Below are positions 7,300-16,238 of a DNA stretch of 64,000 nucleotides, piece by piece. The stretch is from DASXQK01 sp963757155 (GTDB lineage: Bacteria; Pseudomonadota; Alphaproteobacteria; Dongiales; Dongiaceae). The stretch's first letter is position 1; each line of letters begins with the position of its first letter. The position numbers and the translations under genes were made by a program. The stretch is taken from NCBI GenBank assembly GCA_963757155.1, contig CAVWQS010000006.1:335974-399973 (forward strand), read 5' to 3'. Under the pieces are notes generated by a model. That model ran no database searches, was not told the origin of the DNA, and was given only the letters and a program-made list of their open reading frames with translations.

Positions 7300-10139
7300 G
7301 CGACCCGGACGCCCCGCCAGGCACGCCTGCTCCCGGCCTGTCGCGACGGCAGCTGCTGCGTGCGAGCCTGATCGGCGGCATCGCGGTCTATATCGCGCCG
7401 CTGGGGTCGCGGGCCTATGCCGCGCTCTTCGATGACCGGCTTCTGACGGCCTCTGCGTGGAACGGCCCTGCCGATCGGCTGCGCTACCGGATCGACGGCA
7501 AGGCGAAGGTGACCGGCGCCAAGATATTCGCGCGCGACATCCGCGCCCGCGACATGCCGCATTGGCCCCAGCAGCAGGCCCATGCGCTGGTTCTGCGGAC
7601 GGTGCTGGCCGATCGTCTCTATGCGGGTTTCGATCTGTCGATGCTGGGCGCAGAGCTCGCACCGGACCGCATTGTGACGGCGGCGGATCTCTCGCGCGAT
7701 GGCCTCGCCTTTCCGGATTTCTACGGCGAGGACATGCTGCTGCCGGAGGGCAAGACGCCGGCCTATCTGGGACAGGCCGTGGCGATCCTGATCTTCCACG
7801 ACTTCGCCCGCTTCCGCTTCGCCAAGGAAAAGCTGCAGTTCAACGACTCCGTCATCCGCTACGGCGCCGTCACCGGCCCGCTGCAGCGCGATCCCTGGGG
7901 TGCCGAGCGCTTCGTGCGAATCGGCGGCAAGACGGCCTTCGACGAGGATGTCTTCTCCTCGACCAAGCAGGCGCCGGTATCGCCGTCGGGCTACGACAAG
8001 CACGAACCGGTCTGGCCCCAGCCATCGCCTGACGGAGATACGGGTGCCGAGGGCATGTTTCACGCTCAGGCGATCGAGGCGGAGCTTGCGCAGCCGCCGG
8101 CCGACTGGCTGGTGCTGACGCGCGACTACGCCACGCAATCCGGCGATACCGCGGCGCTGGAGCCCGACAATGCCAATGGCTGGTACGATGCGGCCTGGAA
8201 GGAGCTGCACCTGGTCGTCCCGTCGCAGTCGCCGCAGGAAGTGGCGGAAGGTGCGGCAAATCTGCTGGCCAAGAGCCAGATCGGGGCGAAGCGCCTGTTC
8301 CTGCATCCCTGCTTCACCGTGGGCTATGGCTCGAAGGATCATGCCCCCATGCCCTATTACGGCCTGGTCGCCGCCCTCTATGGCGACGGCCGGCCGGTGC
8401 GGCTCGCCAATGATCGGTTCGACCAGTTCCAGGCGGGGCTGAAGCGGCATCAGTTCAGCATGCGCTACAAGATCGGCGTCGATCGGCGGACCGGCCTTCT
8501 GCAATCCTTCCAGGCCGGCATCCTGGCCAATGGCGGCGGGCGGGCGAACTGCTCCGTCGCCCTCACCATGGTGGGCGCGACCTCGGCGGCGTCGATCTAC
8601 TATTTCCCCAAGACCGACGTGGCGGCGACCGCTCTCTCCTCGCGTGCCCTCGACTGCGGCTCCGCGCGGGGCTATGGCGCGCTGGAGACCCTGGCGGCGA
8701 CCGAGATCATGATGGACGAGCTTGCCGATGCCCTTGGTCTCGATCCCATCGAATTCCGCCAGCGCAATGTCCTGAAGACCGGGATGAAGAACGCCCAGGG
8801 CGCGGTCCCCGATGGCACGCAACGCGCCGAGACGCTGCTCGAGAAGGCGCGGGCGCATGGGCTGTGGACCGGCCGGGCCGCGCGCAAGCAGGCCTATGAC
8901 GCGGAGCATCCCGGCAGATACTACGGCGTCGGTTTCGGCTGCATCCAGAGGCGCTTCGGCGATGGCGCGCAAGCCAGTTTCGCCAAGGTCGAGCTGGGGC
9001 CCGATGGACGCATCACCCTCAGCCACACCGGCACGGAGATCGGCACGGGCGCCTCCTCGGGCCAGGCTGTGGCCTGTGCGCGCTGGCTGGGCCGTCCGGC
9101 CGATGCGCTCGATTTCGCCGTCACCGACTGGCCCGATCTTCCCGTGGAGACGAGCGGCGATCCGCATAGCATGAGTCAAGCCGAGCAGGACCGGTTGGCC
9201 TCGAACCCGCGCTGGACGCCGGCCTTCGCCTCGGCATCGAGCGCCAGCAACTCGGCCTATTACTTCACCCACACGACCCAGGCCGCGGCGCGCATCGTCT
9301 TCCTCTACGGATTATGGCCGGCGGCGGTGGCGATCTGGGCGAAGGGTGGTGCGGCGGCCGGATTGGAGACGGCGAAGCCCGAGGCTGCGCGCTGGCAGGA
9401 TGGCGCCCTCGTGATCGAAGGCTTCGACCCGCTGCCGCTCACGCGCCTGGCTGGGGAAGCCCATGCCCGTGGCCTCGTGACCGGTGCGGTGGTGCATGGC
9501 TTCAACCGCTGGCAATGGACCGAGGCCGATTTCAAGCTGGCGAGCGGCTCGGTGCGATTGCCGGTGGACGGGCTGTCGCTTCGTTATGGCGAGGGCGCAT
9601 CGACGCAGAAGGCAGCGACAACGCCCAACGGCTATCAGCTACTCTCCCGCCAAGCCGTGTACTTTCCGCCGACGCGCAACAACAACGCCATGGTCGGCTA
9701 CAACACCGCCGTCGCCACATTGGCGGAGATCGCCGTCGACGCCACCAATGGAAAAGTAGCCTTGCTCTCCCACCACACGATTCTGGAATGCGGCAACATG
9801 CTGGTGCCGGAACTGGTGTCGGGCCAGATCCAGGGTGGTGTCGCCACCGGCATCGGACTCGCTTTGCATGAGGCGCTGCCGCTCTATGAGGAGGGGCCGG
9901 GGAACGGCAGCTGGAACTTCAATCGCTACCATCTGCCGCGCGGCAGCGATGTCGCGGTCTGGACGCAGAGCGCCGAGGTCCTGCCGCCGCTGTCGGACAG
10001 CGAACCACCCAAGGGAATGGCCGAGGTGGTGGCGATCCCGGTCATGGCGGCCATCGTGAACGGCATCGCTCATGCCATCGGCCATCGCTTCCGCAACCTG
10101 CCGGTGACGTCCGACCAGATCCTCGAGGTGGTGGGATGA
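7296..10139 (+). CDS. Molybdopterin-binding large subunit, isoquinoline 1-oxidoreductase/aldehyde dehydrogenase type
   Basis: The GTG start overlaps the UbiD stop (GTGA). The 947-residue protein begins with a twin-arginine signal (LSRRQLLRASLIGG followed by a hydrophobic run and an SRAYA cleavage region), so the folded enzyme should be exported. Xanthine-dehydrogenase-family features include GGGRANCSVALT, GSARGYGALETLAATE, HTGTEIGTGASSGQ, and a C-terminal KGMAEVVAIP segment. The latter matches the family's GVGEP catalytic-glutamate position, with Ala for the second Gly. Such enzymes hydroxylate N-heterocycles or oxidise aldehydes. It needs the 2Fe-2S subunit encoded next. No cofactor-insertion chaperone is present locally. 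The exact substrate is unknown. Confidence 0.88.
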   Translation: MSDPDAPPGTPAPGLSRRQLLRASLIGGIAVYIAPLGSRAYAALFDDRLLTASAWNGPADRLRYRIDGKAKVTGAKIFARDIRARDMPHWPQQQAHALVLRTVLADRLYAGFDLSMLGAELAPDRIVTAADLSRDGLAFPDFYGEDMLLPEGKTPAYLGQAVAILIFHDFARFRFAKEKLQFNDSVIRYGAVTGPLQRDPWGAERFVRIGGKTAFDEDVFSSTKQAPVSPSGYDKHEPVWPQPSPDGDTGAEGMFHAQAIEAELAQPPADWLVLTRDYATQSGDTAALEPDNANGWYDAAWKELHLVVPSQSPQEVAEGAANLLAKSQIGAKRLFLHPCFTVGYGSKDHAPMPYYGLVAALYGDGRPVRLANDRFDQFQAGLKRHQFSMRYKIGVDRRTGLLQSFQAGILANGGGRANCSVALTMVGATSAASIYYFPKTDVAATALSSRALDCGSARGYGALETLAATEIMMDELADALGLDPIEFRQRNVLKTGMKNAQGAVPDGTQRAETLLEKARAHGLWTGRAARKQAYDAEHPGRYYGVGFGCIQRRFGDGAQASFAKVELGPDGRITLSHTGTEIGTGASSGQAVACARWLGRPADALDFAVTDWPDLPVETSGDPHSMSQAEQDRLASNPRWTPAFASASSASNSAYYFTHTTQAAARIVFLYGLWPAAVAIWAKGGAAAGLETAKPEAARWQDGALVIEGFDPLPLTRLAGEAHARGLVTGAVVHGFNRWQWTEADFKLASGSVRLPVDGLSLRYGEGASTQKAATTPNGYQLLSRQAVYFPPTRNNNAMVGYNTAVATLAEIAVDATNGKVALLSHHTILECGNMLVPELVSGQIQGGVATGIGLALHEALPLYEEGPGNGSWNFNRYHLPRGSDVAVWTQSAEVLPPLSDSEPPKGMAEVVAIPVMAAIVNGIAHAIGHRFRNLPVTSDQILEVVG

Positions 10140-10687
10140 GCCTGCCGACGCATCCGCTCACCCTGACCATCAACGGCCGGCGCTACGGTCCGATCGAGGT
10201 GCCCGAGGGAATGATGATGATCGACGTGCTGCACGAGATGCTGGACCTGACTGGCTCGCGCCTGGGCTGCGGCATCGGCATCTGTCACGCCTGCGTGGTG
10301 ATCTGGGACCGCGACGACAATACCAGCGAGGAAGTACGGACCTGCATCACCGGCGCCGGCTTCTTCGACGGCAAGCGCATCCGTACCATCGAGGGCATTG
10401 CCCAGACGGATGACAAGGGCGAGATCATGGCCCTCTCGCCGGTGCAGCAGGCTTTCCTCGACCAGTTCAGCTTCCAATGCGGCTATTGCACGCCGGGCTT
10501 CGTCAATGCCGCGACCGTGCTGATCGAGCGGCTGAAGCGCGCGCCGGTGCCGCGCAGCGAGGTCGAGGCGACCGTCGCCGCAGCCCTGGAAAGCCACATC
10601 TGCCGCTGCACCGGCTATGTGCGCTATTACCAGGCGGTGCGCGATGTGATTCTGGCGACCCCCGGCTTGACGCAGGGCGGCGCATGA
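10136..10687 (+). CDS. 2Fe-2S subunit of the molybdenum hydroxylase
   Basis: This 183-residue small subunit overlaps the large-subunit stop by ATGA. It carries two [2Fe-2S] motifs. The N-terminal plant-ferredoxin type appears as LGCGIGICHAC with a fourth Cys in RTCITG. The C-terminal alpha-helical type appears as CGYCTPGF and HICRCTGY. This is the standard xanthine-oxidase-family electron relay from molybdopterin outward. It has no signal peptide of its own, so it presumably hitch-hikes through the TAT system with the large subunit. Electrons would then pass to the cytochrome encoded downstream. Confidence 0.93.
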   Translation: MSLPTHPLTLTINGRRYGPIEVPEGMMMIDVLHEMLDLTGSRLGCGIGICHACVVIWDRDDNTSEEVRTCITGAGFFDGKRIRTIEGIAQTDDKGEIMALSPVQQAFLDQFSFQCGYCTPGFVNAATVLIERLKRAPVPRSEVEATVAAALESHICRCTGYVRYYQAVRDVILATPGLTQGGA

Positions 10688-11952
10688 GCTTTCGCCGTCT
10701 GGCGCTAGCCCTCCTTGTCGTGGCGGTCCTTGCTGCGAACGCGCTGGGGGCTCTGATCGCGGTGAAGCTGCTGGGCGGCCAGACGGGCGGTCCACTACAG
10801 GTGGTGCGCGCGCCGGTGGAACTGGTGGCGCGCGGAAAATATCTCGCCGAAGCGGCGGACTGCGCCGCCTGCCACTCCGCACCGGGCGGCGCGCCCTTTG
10901 CCGGGGGCCTCGCGATGCAGAGCGGCTTCGGGACGATCTACGCCACCAACATCACGCCCGACCCCGACAATGGCATCGGCCGCTGGACCGCTGATGATTT
11001 CTGGCAGGCGCTGCATGACGGCACAAGGCGTGACGGCCAGCCGCTTTATCCCGCGATGCCCTATACCTCCTATCGCGGCATGACGCGGGCGGATGCCGAT
11101 GCGATCTACGCTTATCTCATGCAGCTGCGGCCCATGAAGGTGGCGAACCGCCAGACCAAGCTCGATTTTCCCTACGACATCCGCCTGGGAATGATGGGAT
11201 GGAACCTGCTGTTCCTCCGGGAGAGCCTGCCCGCGACCTCGAGCGGAAGCTCCGCCGCCTGGCAGCGCGGCCGCTATCTCGTGAACGTGCTGGGGCATTG
11301 CGGGGAATGCCATACGCCCCGCGGCAGCCTCGGCCAGATGGAGCTGTCGCGGGCCTTGACCGGCTTCGCCCTCGGCCGCGTCGGGGCGCCCGATATCACC
11401 CCGGCCGGCCTCGCGGCGCGCGGCTGGACGGGCGCCGGTCTCGGCAGCTATCTCGGCCGCGGGATCGCCGATCAAGGCTCGGCCTTCGCGGACATGCATC
11501 AAGTCGTGATGCTCAGCACCCGAAACCTGACGCCCGAGGATCTCGCCGCCGTGACGACCTATCTCCTCGGCGACCGCCCGCCGCCGCCCGTCCCGCTGCC
11601 GGCGATCGATCCCGCGGCCGCCACGGCGGCGGCCGGCGGCGCGGGGCGGACCAGCTATTTGGCGCTCTGCGCCGGCTGCCACGGCCTCGAGGGCGGCGGT
11701 CTGCCGAACACGGTGGTGGCGCTGCGCGCCAACAGCACGCTGCGGCTTTCCGATGCGCGCAATCTGATCGTGGCGATGCTGGACGGCATTGGCCCAGAGA
11801 ATTTTCCGCAGGGCGCCAGCCTGCAGGCCATGCCAGGCTTTTCCGACAAGCTGAGCGACGAACAGGCCGCCGCGCTCGCGAACTATCTGCGCGTGGTCTG
11901 GGGCGGCCAGAAGCCGGATGTGACGGCCGCCGCCATAGGGCGTCTGCGCTGA
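10684..11952 (+). CDS. Membrane-anchored triheme cytochrome c
   Basis: The ATG at 10684 overlaps the previous stop (ATGA) and gives 422 residues. One N-terminal hydrophobic segment (LALALLVVAVLAANALGALI) anchors a periplasmic domain with three CxxCH heme sites: CAACH near residue 60, CGECH near 205 and CAGCH near 330. This architecture matches the cytochrome subunits of periplasmic alcohol, gluconate and aldehyde dehydrogenases, which pass electrons to quinone or a terminal oxidase. It completes an operon in which every gene overlaps the next. That supports its role as the electron outlet of the molybdenum hydroxylase. Confidence 0.92.
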   Translation: MSFRRLALALLVVAVLAANALGALIAVKLLGGQTGGPLQVVRAPVELVARGKYLAEAADCAACHSAPGGAPFAGGLAMQSGFGTIYATNITPDPDNGIGRWTADDFWQALHDGTRRDGQPLYPAMPYTSYRGMTRADADAIYAYLMQLRPMKVANRQTKLDFPYDIRLGMMGWNLLFLRESLPATSSGSSAAWQRGRYLVNVLGHCGECHTPRGSLGQMELSRALTGFALGRVGAPDITPAGLAARGWTGAGLGSYLGRGIADQGSAFADMHQVVMLSTRNLTPEDLAAVTTYLLGDRPPPPVPLPAIDPAAATAAAGGAGRTSYLALCAGCHGLEGGGLPNTVVALRANSTLRLSDARNLIVAMLDGIGPENFPQGASLQAMPGFSDKLSDEQAAALANYLRVVWGGQKPDVTAAAIGRLR

Positions 11953-11965
11953 GCGCTCGCTGCCC

Positions 11966-13561
11966 TCACATCGGTAAATCGAGAACCGGCTTCAGCCCAT
12001 GTGCGGCGCGGTCCTGGTTGAAGCGCACCAGCGCTGCCGCGTCGACCTTGGTGCCGGAGAGGTCGACGGATTTGAGGGCGGGAAGAGCTGCGAGCGGTGC
12101 GATATCGGCCACGGCCGTGCGGGCAAGATTCAATAGCTGCAGGGCGCTCAAGCCTCGCAGAGGCGACAGATCGGTCACCTTGGTCGCACTTACATTCAGC
12201 TGCTGGAGCGCGGCATGGGTCCGGATCGGGGACAGATCCGCGATCTCGGTCCCGGCCACATCCAGCTGATCGAGCTTGGTCAGACCCGCGATCGGGTCGA
12301 GGGTCGTGATCCGGGTATCGGCGAGATAGAGCTCCTCCAGCCCGCTCATCCCGGCGAGGAGGCTGGTATCGGCGAAGCCCGTCGAGGTCAGATAGAGGTA
12401 GTGTAGGCCCGTCAGGCTTTTGAGCGGGGCGAACGACACCACATCCGTGCCGTCCAGGTCGAGGTCCTCCAGCCCGGCAAGACCTGCCAGCGGGCCGATG
12501 TCGCTGACAGGGGTCTGGCTGAGGTCCAGCCATTTGAGGCCGGCGAGGCCGGCGAGCGGATCGAGGTGCGTGACCAGGCTATGGCGGAGGGCCAGGGTCT
12601 TCAGCTGGGCCAAGCCCTTCAGCGGCGCGAGATCGGCCACCGAGGTCGAGCGCAGATCGAGGTGCTGCAGCGCTTTCAATCCCGCCAGCGGGCTGAGATC
12701 CGTCACCGGGGTGGAGCGCAGGTCCAGCACCTCCAGCGCCGTCATGCCGGCGATGGGCCCGACATCGCTGACGGCGGTGCCGCGCATGTTGAAGAGCGTG
12801 AGCCCTGTCAGGCTTCGGATCGGCTCGAGGTCGACCACGGCCGTCTTCTGGATGCTGAGCTCGCGAAGTCCGGTCAGCCCGCGGATCGGCGCGAGATCGA
12901 TGACGGGCGTGCGCGAGAGGTCGAGCCGGCGCAATCCCGGCAGCCCCGCCAGGAGTGCGGCGGCCTGGGCGAAGTTCTGGTTGCTGAAGGCTGCATTCGG
13001 CCCGGCGCCGAAACCGCCCCCCTCCAGCGGCTTGATCGTCAGGCCGAGGGCGCTGAGCTGAGCCACCGCCGGATCGACAGACGCAGTGCCGGCCGGCGCG
13101 GGGGTGGAGGGTGCGGGCGCGGAAGGTGCTGCCGAGGGCGCAGCCGGTGCCGGCGGTAAGGGTAGCGCCACGGGTGCAGCCTCGCCTGCGATCTCGGGCG
13201 CGGTTGGTCCGCGCCAAATCTCCGCTGCCACGACGGCCAGCAAAGCCAGGACCAGCAGCACCGGCGAGGCGAATCCGAGGGTCCGGCGGCCGGACCCTCT
13301 CTCTGCCAGCAGCTGTGCGGCGACCGCAAGTCCCGCCAGCAGAATCAGGAGCCAGAGGCCGAGCCCAGGCTCGGGAAGCAGAATGCCGGACGGCGAGCCG
13401 GTGAGAACGCCGCCAGCGCGGGCAAGGCCGAGCGCCAGCAGAACCAAAGCCAGAAGTGCTGCCGCCCGACCCGAAAGCATGGGCCGAGAGGGGGCGGTCG
13501 GCGCCTCGGCCTCGCGCCGCCGAGCCCTGCCGGACTGCCTCTTCGAGCGTGATCTGGTCAT
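11966..13561 (-). CDS. Membrane-anchored leucine-rich-repeat protein
   Basis: This 531-residue protein has three hydrophobic segments in the first 120 residues and a Pro/Ala-rich linker (about residues 125-165). About fourteen leucine-rich repeats of 22 residues follow, of the internalin/SDS22 type; the repeat pattern is roughly LxxLxxLDLxxTxVxDLxPLxG. Such repeats form a curved beta surface for protein binding. The linker after three membrane passes suggests the repeats lie on the opposite side from the N terminus, probably in the periplasm. It converges on the cytochrome gene with 13 bases between the stops. I cannot name a partner; a structural or adhesion role is possible. Confidence 0.85.
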   Translation of the reverse strand: MTRSRSKRQSGRARRREAEAPTAPSRPMLSGRAAALLALVLLALGLARAGGVLTGSPSGILLPEPGLGLWLLILLAGLAVAAQLLAERGSGRRTLGFASPVLLVLALLAVVAAEIWRGPTAPEIAGEAAPVALPLPPAPAAPSAAPSAPAPSTPAPAGTASVDPAVAQLSALGLTIKPLEGGGFGAGPNAAFSNQNFAQAAALLAGLPGLRRLDLSRTPVIDLAPIRGLTGLRELSIQKTAVVDLEPIRSLTGLTLFNMRGTAVSDVGPIAGMTALEVLDLRSTPVTDLSPLAGLKALQHLDLRSTSVADLAPLKGLAQLKTLALRHSLVTHLDPLAGLAGLKWLDLSQTPVSDIGPLAGLAGLEDLDLDGTDVVSFAPLKSLTGLHYLYLTSTGFADTSLLAGMSGLEELYLADTRITTLDPIAGLTKLDQLDVAGTEIADLSPIRTHAALQQLNVSATKVTDLSPLRGLSALQLLNLARTAVADIAPLAALPALKSVDLSGTKVDAAALVRFNQDRAAHGLKPVLDLPM

Positions 13562-13777
13562 GCTGCCGGCTTACCTGCACTTGCCCGGAGCGGGGCGATC
13601 GGGTTCTGCCACGAATCGAAGCGGCATGCAGGGCCCCTCTGCCCCGATATTGCCGCCGTGGGTTGGTATCGGTAAGCCAGGATCGTCGTCATGGGAACTG
13701 GTAATCTGTTCGGCGGGACCGGCTTTCAGCCGGCGCCCGGGGAAAAGGCCGAATGCCGCCGAGCATGAGGCCAGGAT

Positions 13778-15025
13778 TTACAGATCGTGCTCGGCGAGCT
13801 CGCGAAATTCGTCGGGAACGGAGTCGAGGTTTCCCAAGGCGGCGGTGCCATATCCGACCGCGTCCCATCCGAAGCGATCGCGGATCTTGTCGACGGCACG
13901 ATCGGCGGCGTGACGCGCCAAGCCCTTTCGGCTGCCGGGACGGCGCGCTTCGTCGTCGAGCCCCAGCGGGAGTTCGAACTGCAGTTCGGCGTTGGTCTCG
14001 AGCTGCGACGCGGAGATCGCCAGGAGGGAGATGTTCTTCTCCTCGGGGTGATCACCGAGGGCCGTGCGAACGAGCTCCTCGGCGATCTCGGCAAGGATCG
14101 CCGTTGCGGATATCGGCGCATCCAGCGTCACGGAGCGCGTGACCGCGTGGAGATCGGCAAAGCGCACGCGGGCCGTCACGGTTCGGCAAGTCAGATATTT
14201 GGCCCGCAGCCGAGCCCCGATCCTGTCCGCGAGATGACGCAGCGTCGGCCGAAACACCCGCTCCTCCGCGGGCTTTCTGCCGATCGCCGATTGCGCGCCG
14301 GCGGATCGCGCCCGGCGATGCGGCGTGATCTCCCGCGCATCGCAATTCCAGGCCAGCGCCGCCAGCTTCTCGCTTGCCGCCGGACCCAGCAATCGCTCCA
14401 GCGAGTGCCCCGGAGTCTTCGCGAGCTGGCCGATGGTCAGCACCCCGATCTCCGCCAGCCTCGCCTTGGCGACCGGGCCCACGCCCCACATCAGCTCGAC
14501 GGGCAGGTCGTGCAGGAACGCCAGTTCGGTGTCGGGATCGACCACCAGCAGCCCGTCGGGCTTGGCCACCTGCGAGGCGATTTTCGCCAGATGCTTGGTG
14601 CGCGCCACGCCGACCGAGATCGGCAGGCCAAGCTCCGCCCGGACACGGCGCCGGATCGTCGTTGCAATCTCGGCCGGCGGACCGAAGAGATGGGTGCAGC
14701 CCGCGACATCGGCGAAGGCCTCGTCGATGGAGATGCGCTCGACGAGGGGTGTGAAATCGCCGAGCACCGCGATGGCGGCATCGCCCAGCCGTTGGTACTC
14801 GCCGAAATGGCCGCTGACGAAGGTCAGCTGCGGGCAGAGCTCGCGGGCGCGTCGCCCCGGCATGCCGCCGCGGACCCCGAAGGCCTTGGCTTCATAGGAA
14901 GCGGCCAGCACAACTCCGCCCCCGACGGCGATGGGCTTGCCGCGCAAGGACGGATCCAGCAGCTGCTCGACCGAGGCGTAGAAGGCATCGAGGTCTGCAT
15001 GGAGGATGGTGGCTGCCGTTTCCAT
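13778..15025 (-). CDS. dinB: DNA polymerase IV (Y-family translesion polymerase)
   Basis: This 415-residue Y-family polymerase has palm and finger motifs LHADLDAFYASVEQ and YEAKAFGVRGGM, and the catalytic acidic pair ISIDEAFADV. The thumb helix-hairpin-helix appears as MWGVGPVAKARL and the little finger follows. The C terminus does not show a clear beta-clamp motif in the part I can read. It bypasses damaged template bases at the cost of mutations. It lies alone behind a LexA-type SOS box 22 bases upstream of its ATG, so damage induction is likely. The 216-base gap on its 3' side shows nothing recognisable. Confidence 0.93.
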   Translation of the reverse strand: METAATILHADLDAFYASVEQLLDPSLRGKPIAVGGGVVLAASYEAKAFGVRGGMPGRRARELCPQLTFVSGHFGEYQRLGDAAIAVLGDFTPLVERISIDEAFADVAGCTHLFGPPAEIATTIRRRVRAELGLPISVGVARTKHLAKIASQVAKPDGLLVVDPDTELAFLHDLPVELMWGVGPVAKARLAEIGVLTIGQLAKTPGHSLERLLGPAASEKLAALAWNCDAREITPHRRARSAGAQSAIGRKPAEERVFRPTLRHLADRIGARLRAKYLTCRTVTARVRFADLHAVTRSVTLDAPISATAILAEIAEELVRTALGDHPEEKNISLLAISASQLETNAELQFELPLGLDDEARRPGSRKGLARHAADRAVDKIRDRFGWDAVGYGTAALGNLDSVPDEFRELAEHDL

Positions 15026-15046
15026 CCGACGGCTCCGCGGTTATGA

Positions 15047-15061
15047 GAACATAAAGAGAAC
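15047..15061 (-). promoter_or_regulatory. Alphaproteobacterial LexA (SOS) box for dinB
   Basis: GAAC-ATAAAGA-GAAC on the plus strand is GTTC-N7-GTTC on the coding strand. This is the direct-repeat operator known for alphaproteobacterial LexA. It ends 22 bases before the dinB start codon, where it would cover the promoter. Confidence 0.8.
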
Positions 15062-15109
15062 ATTCTCCGCGGATTGTCAACGGCCCGGTTGTGCAGCCTC
15101 GCCGGCGAG

Positions 15110-15986
15110 CTACCCGTTCTCGGGCGCGAGCTTGTCCTGGGTCTTGGTCTCGAAGTCGGCCGCGTCATGCCTCTCGTGCAGCTCGACTCGAGAGCTCGCC
15201 CCAGGAGCGGTTGACCATTCGGCCGCGCTGGACGGCCGGGCGTTTGCCGATCAGATCGGCCCAGCGCTGAACATGCTTGTAGTCCTGCACCGACAGGAAC
15301 TCGCCCGCCTCGTAGAGCAGCCCCTTCGCGAGGCCGCCATACCAGGGCCAGATCGCCATATCGGCGATCGTGTAGGCACGGCCTGCCACGTATTCATTGT
15401 CGGCGAGCTGCTTGTCGAGCACGTCGAGTTGGCGCTTCACCTCCATGGCGAAGCGATCGATGGCGTATTCGATCTTCGCGGGCGCATAGGCGTAGAAGTG
15501 ACCGAACCCTCCGCCCAGATAGGGTGCTGCTCCCATCTGCCAGAACAGCCAGGACAGGCATTCGGCGCGGGTGCTGTCGGTCGGCAGGAACGCCCCGAAC
15601 TTCTCGGCGAGATAGAGCAGGATCGCGCCGGATTCGAAGACCCGGATCGGCTTCGGGCCGCTGCGGTCCATGAGCGCGGGAATCTTGGAGTTCGGATTCA
15701 CCGCCACGAAGCCGCTGCCGAACTGCTCGCCGTCGCCGATCTTGATCAGCCAGGCGTCATACTCCGCACCGCTATGACCCAGAGCCAGCAGTTCCTCGAG
15801 CATGACCGTGACCTTCACGCCGTTCGGCGTTGCGAGCGAGTAGAGCTGGAGCGGATGGCGGCCGACCGGCAGTTCCTTGTCATGGGTCGGCCCCGAGATC
15901 GGGCGGTTGATGTTGGCGAACTGGCCACCGCTCGCCTTGCTCCATGTCCAAACCTTCGGCGGCACGTAGTCAGACGAATTGGTCAT
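15110..15986 (-). CDS. yghU: YghU-type glutathione transferase/disulfide reductase, frameshift near C terminus
   Basis: The N terminus (YVPPKVWTWSKASGGQFANINRPISG) and the body (LPVGRHPLQLYSLATPNGVKVTVMLEELL, NPNSKIPAL, VFESGAILLYLAE) match the YghU/YfcG group. That group reduces disulfides with glutathione. The frame in use stops early at VNRSWGELSSRAAREA. The expected tail, ELHERHDAADFETKTQDK with a stop at 15110, continues in another frame after a one-base indel near 15190. With the tail restored the protein is about 290 residues, normal for the family. It lies upstream of dinB on the same strand, separated by the LexA box. Confidence 0.85.
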
Positions 15987-16058
15987 CTCGATACTCCTGG
16001 CATCTTGCGGGAATGCGACCTCGATGCGAGATCGACAGATTGATGAGACAGCGGCGTC

Positions 16059-16150
16059 CTACCCCAGCAGCCCCAAGCTCCGCAAGCTCGCATGCCCCTT
16101 GCGGCCCTCGACCACATGATCGTGCGGCAGGATGTCGAGCCTTTCCAGCG
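16059..16150 (-). pseudogene. Detached 3' end of a radC gene
   Basis: Reading the minus strand gives LERLDILPHDHVVEGRKGHASLRSLGLLG and a TAG stop, the C-terminal 28 codons of RadC with no upstream part. Bases 16065-16150 align without gaps to 24173-24258, the end of the intact radC. I count 11 mismatches in 86, in the same orientation. The similarity stops abruptly at 16150. The two copies therefore bracket the 8-kb block between them as imperfect direct repeats. Confidence 0.85.
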
Positions 16151-16238
16151 GGTGGGACCGGACACGTAGTCACTCCCTCTGCTGAAGCGACGAGCTGCCG
16201 CGACCTTGAGGCGCTCTGTGCAAGTCGCTCCGAAAGCG

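Noticed and set aside
5695..7662. Long minus-strand open frame of 655 codons across the UbiD gene
   Set aside because: It is antisense to a well-matched UbiD gene, Arg/Gly/His-rich and without family motifs; long antisense frames are common at this GC content.
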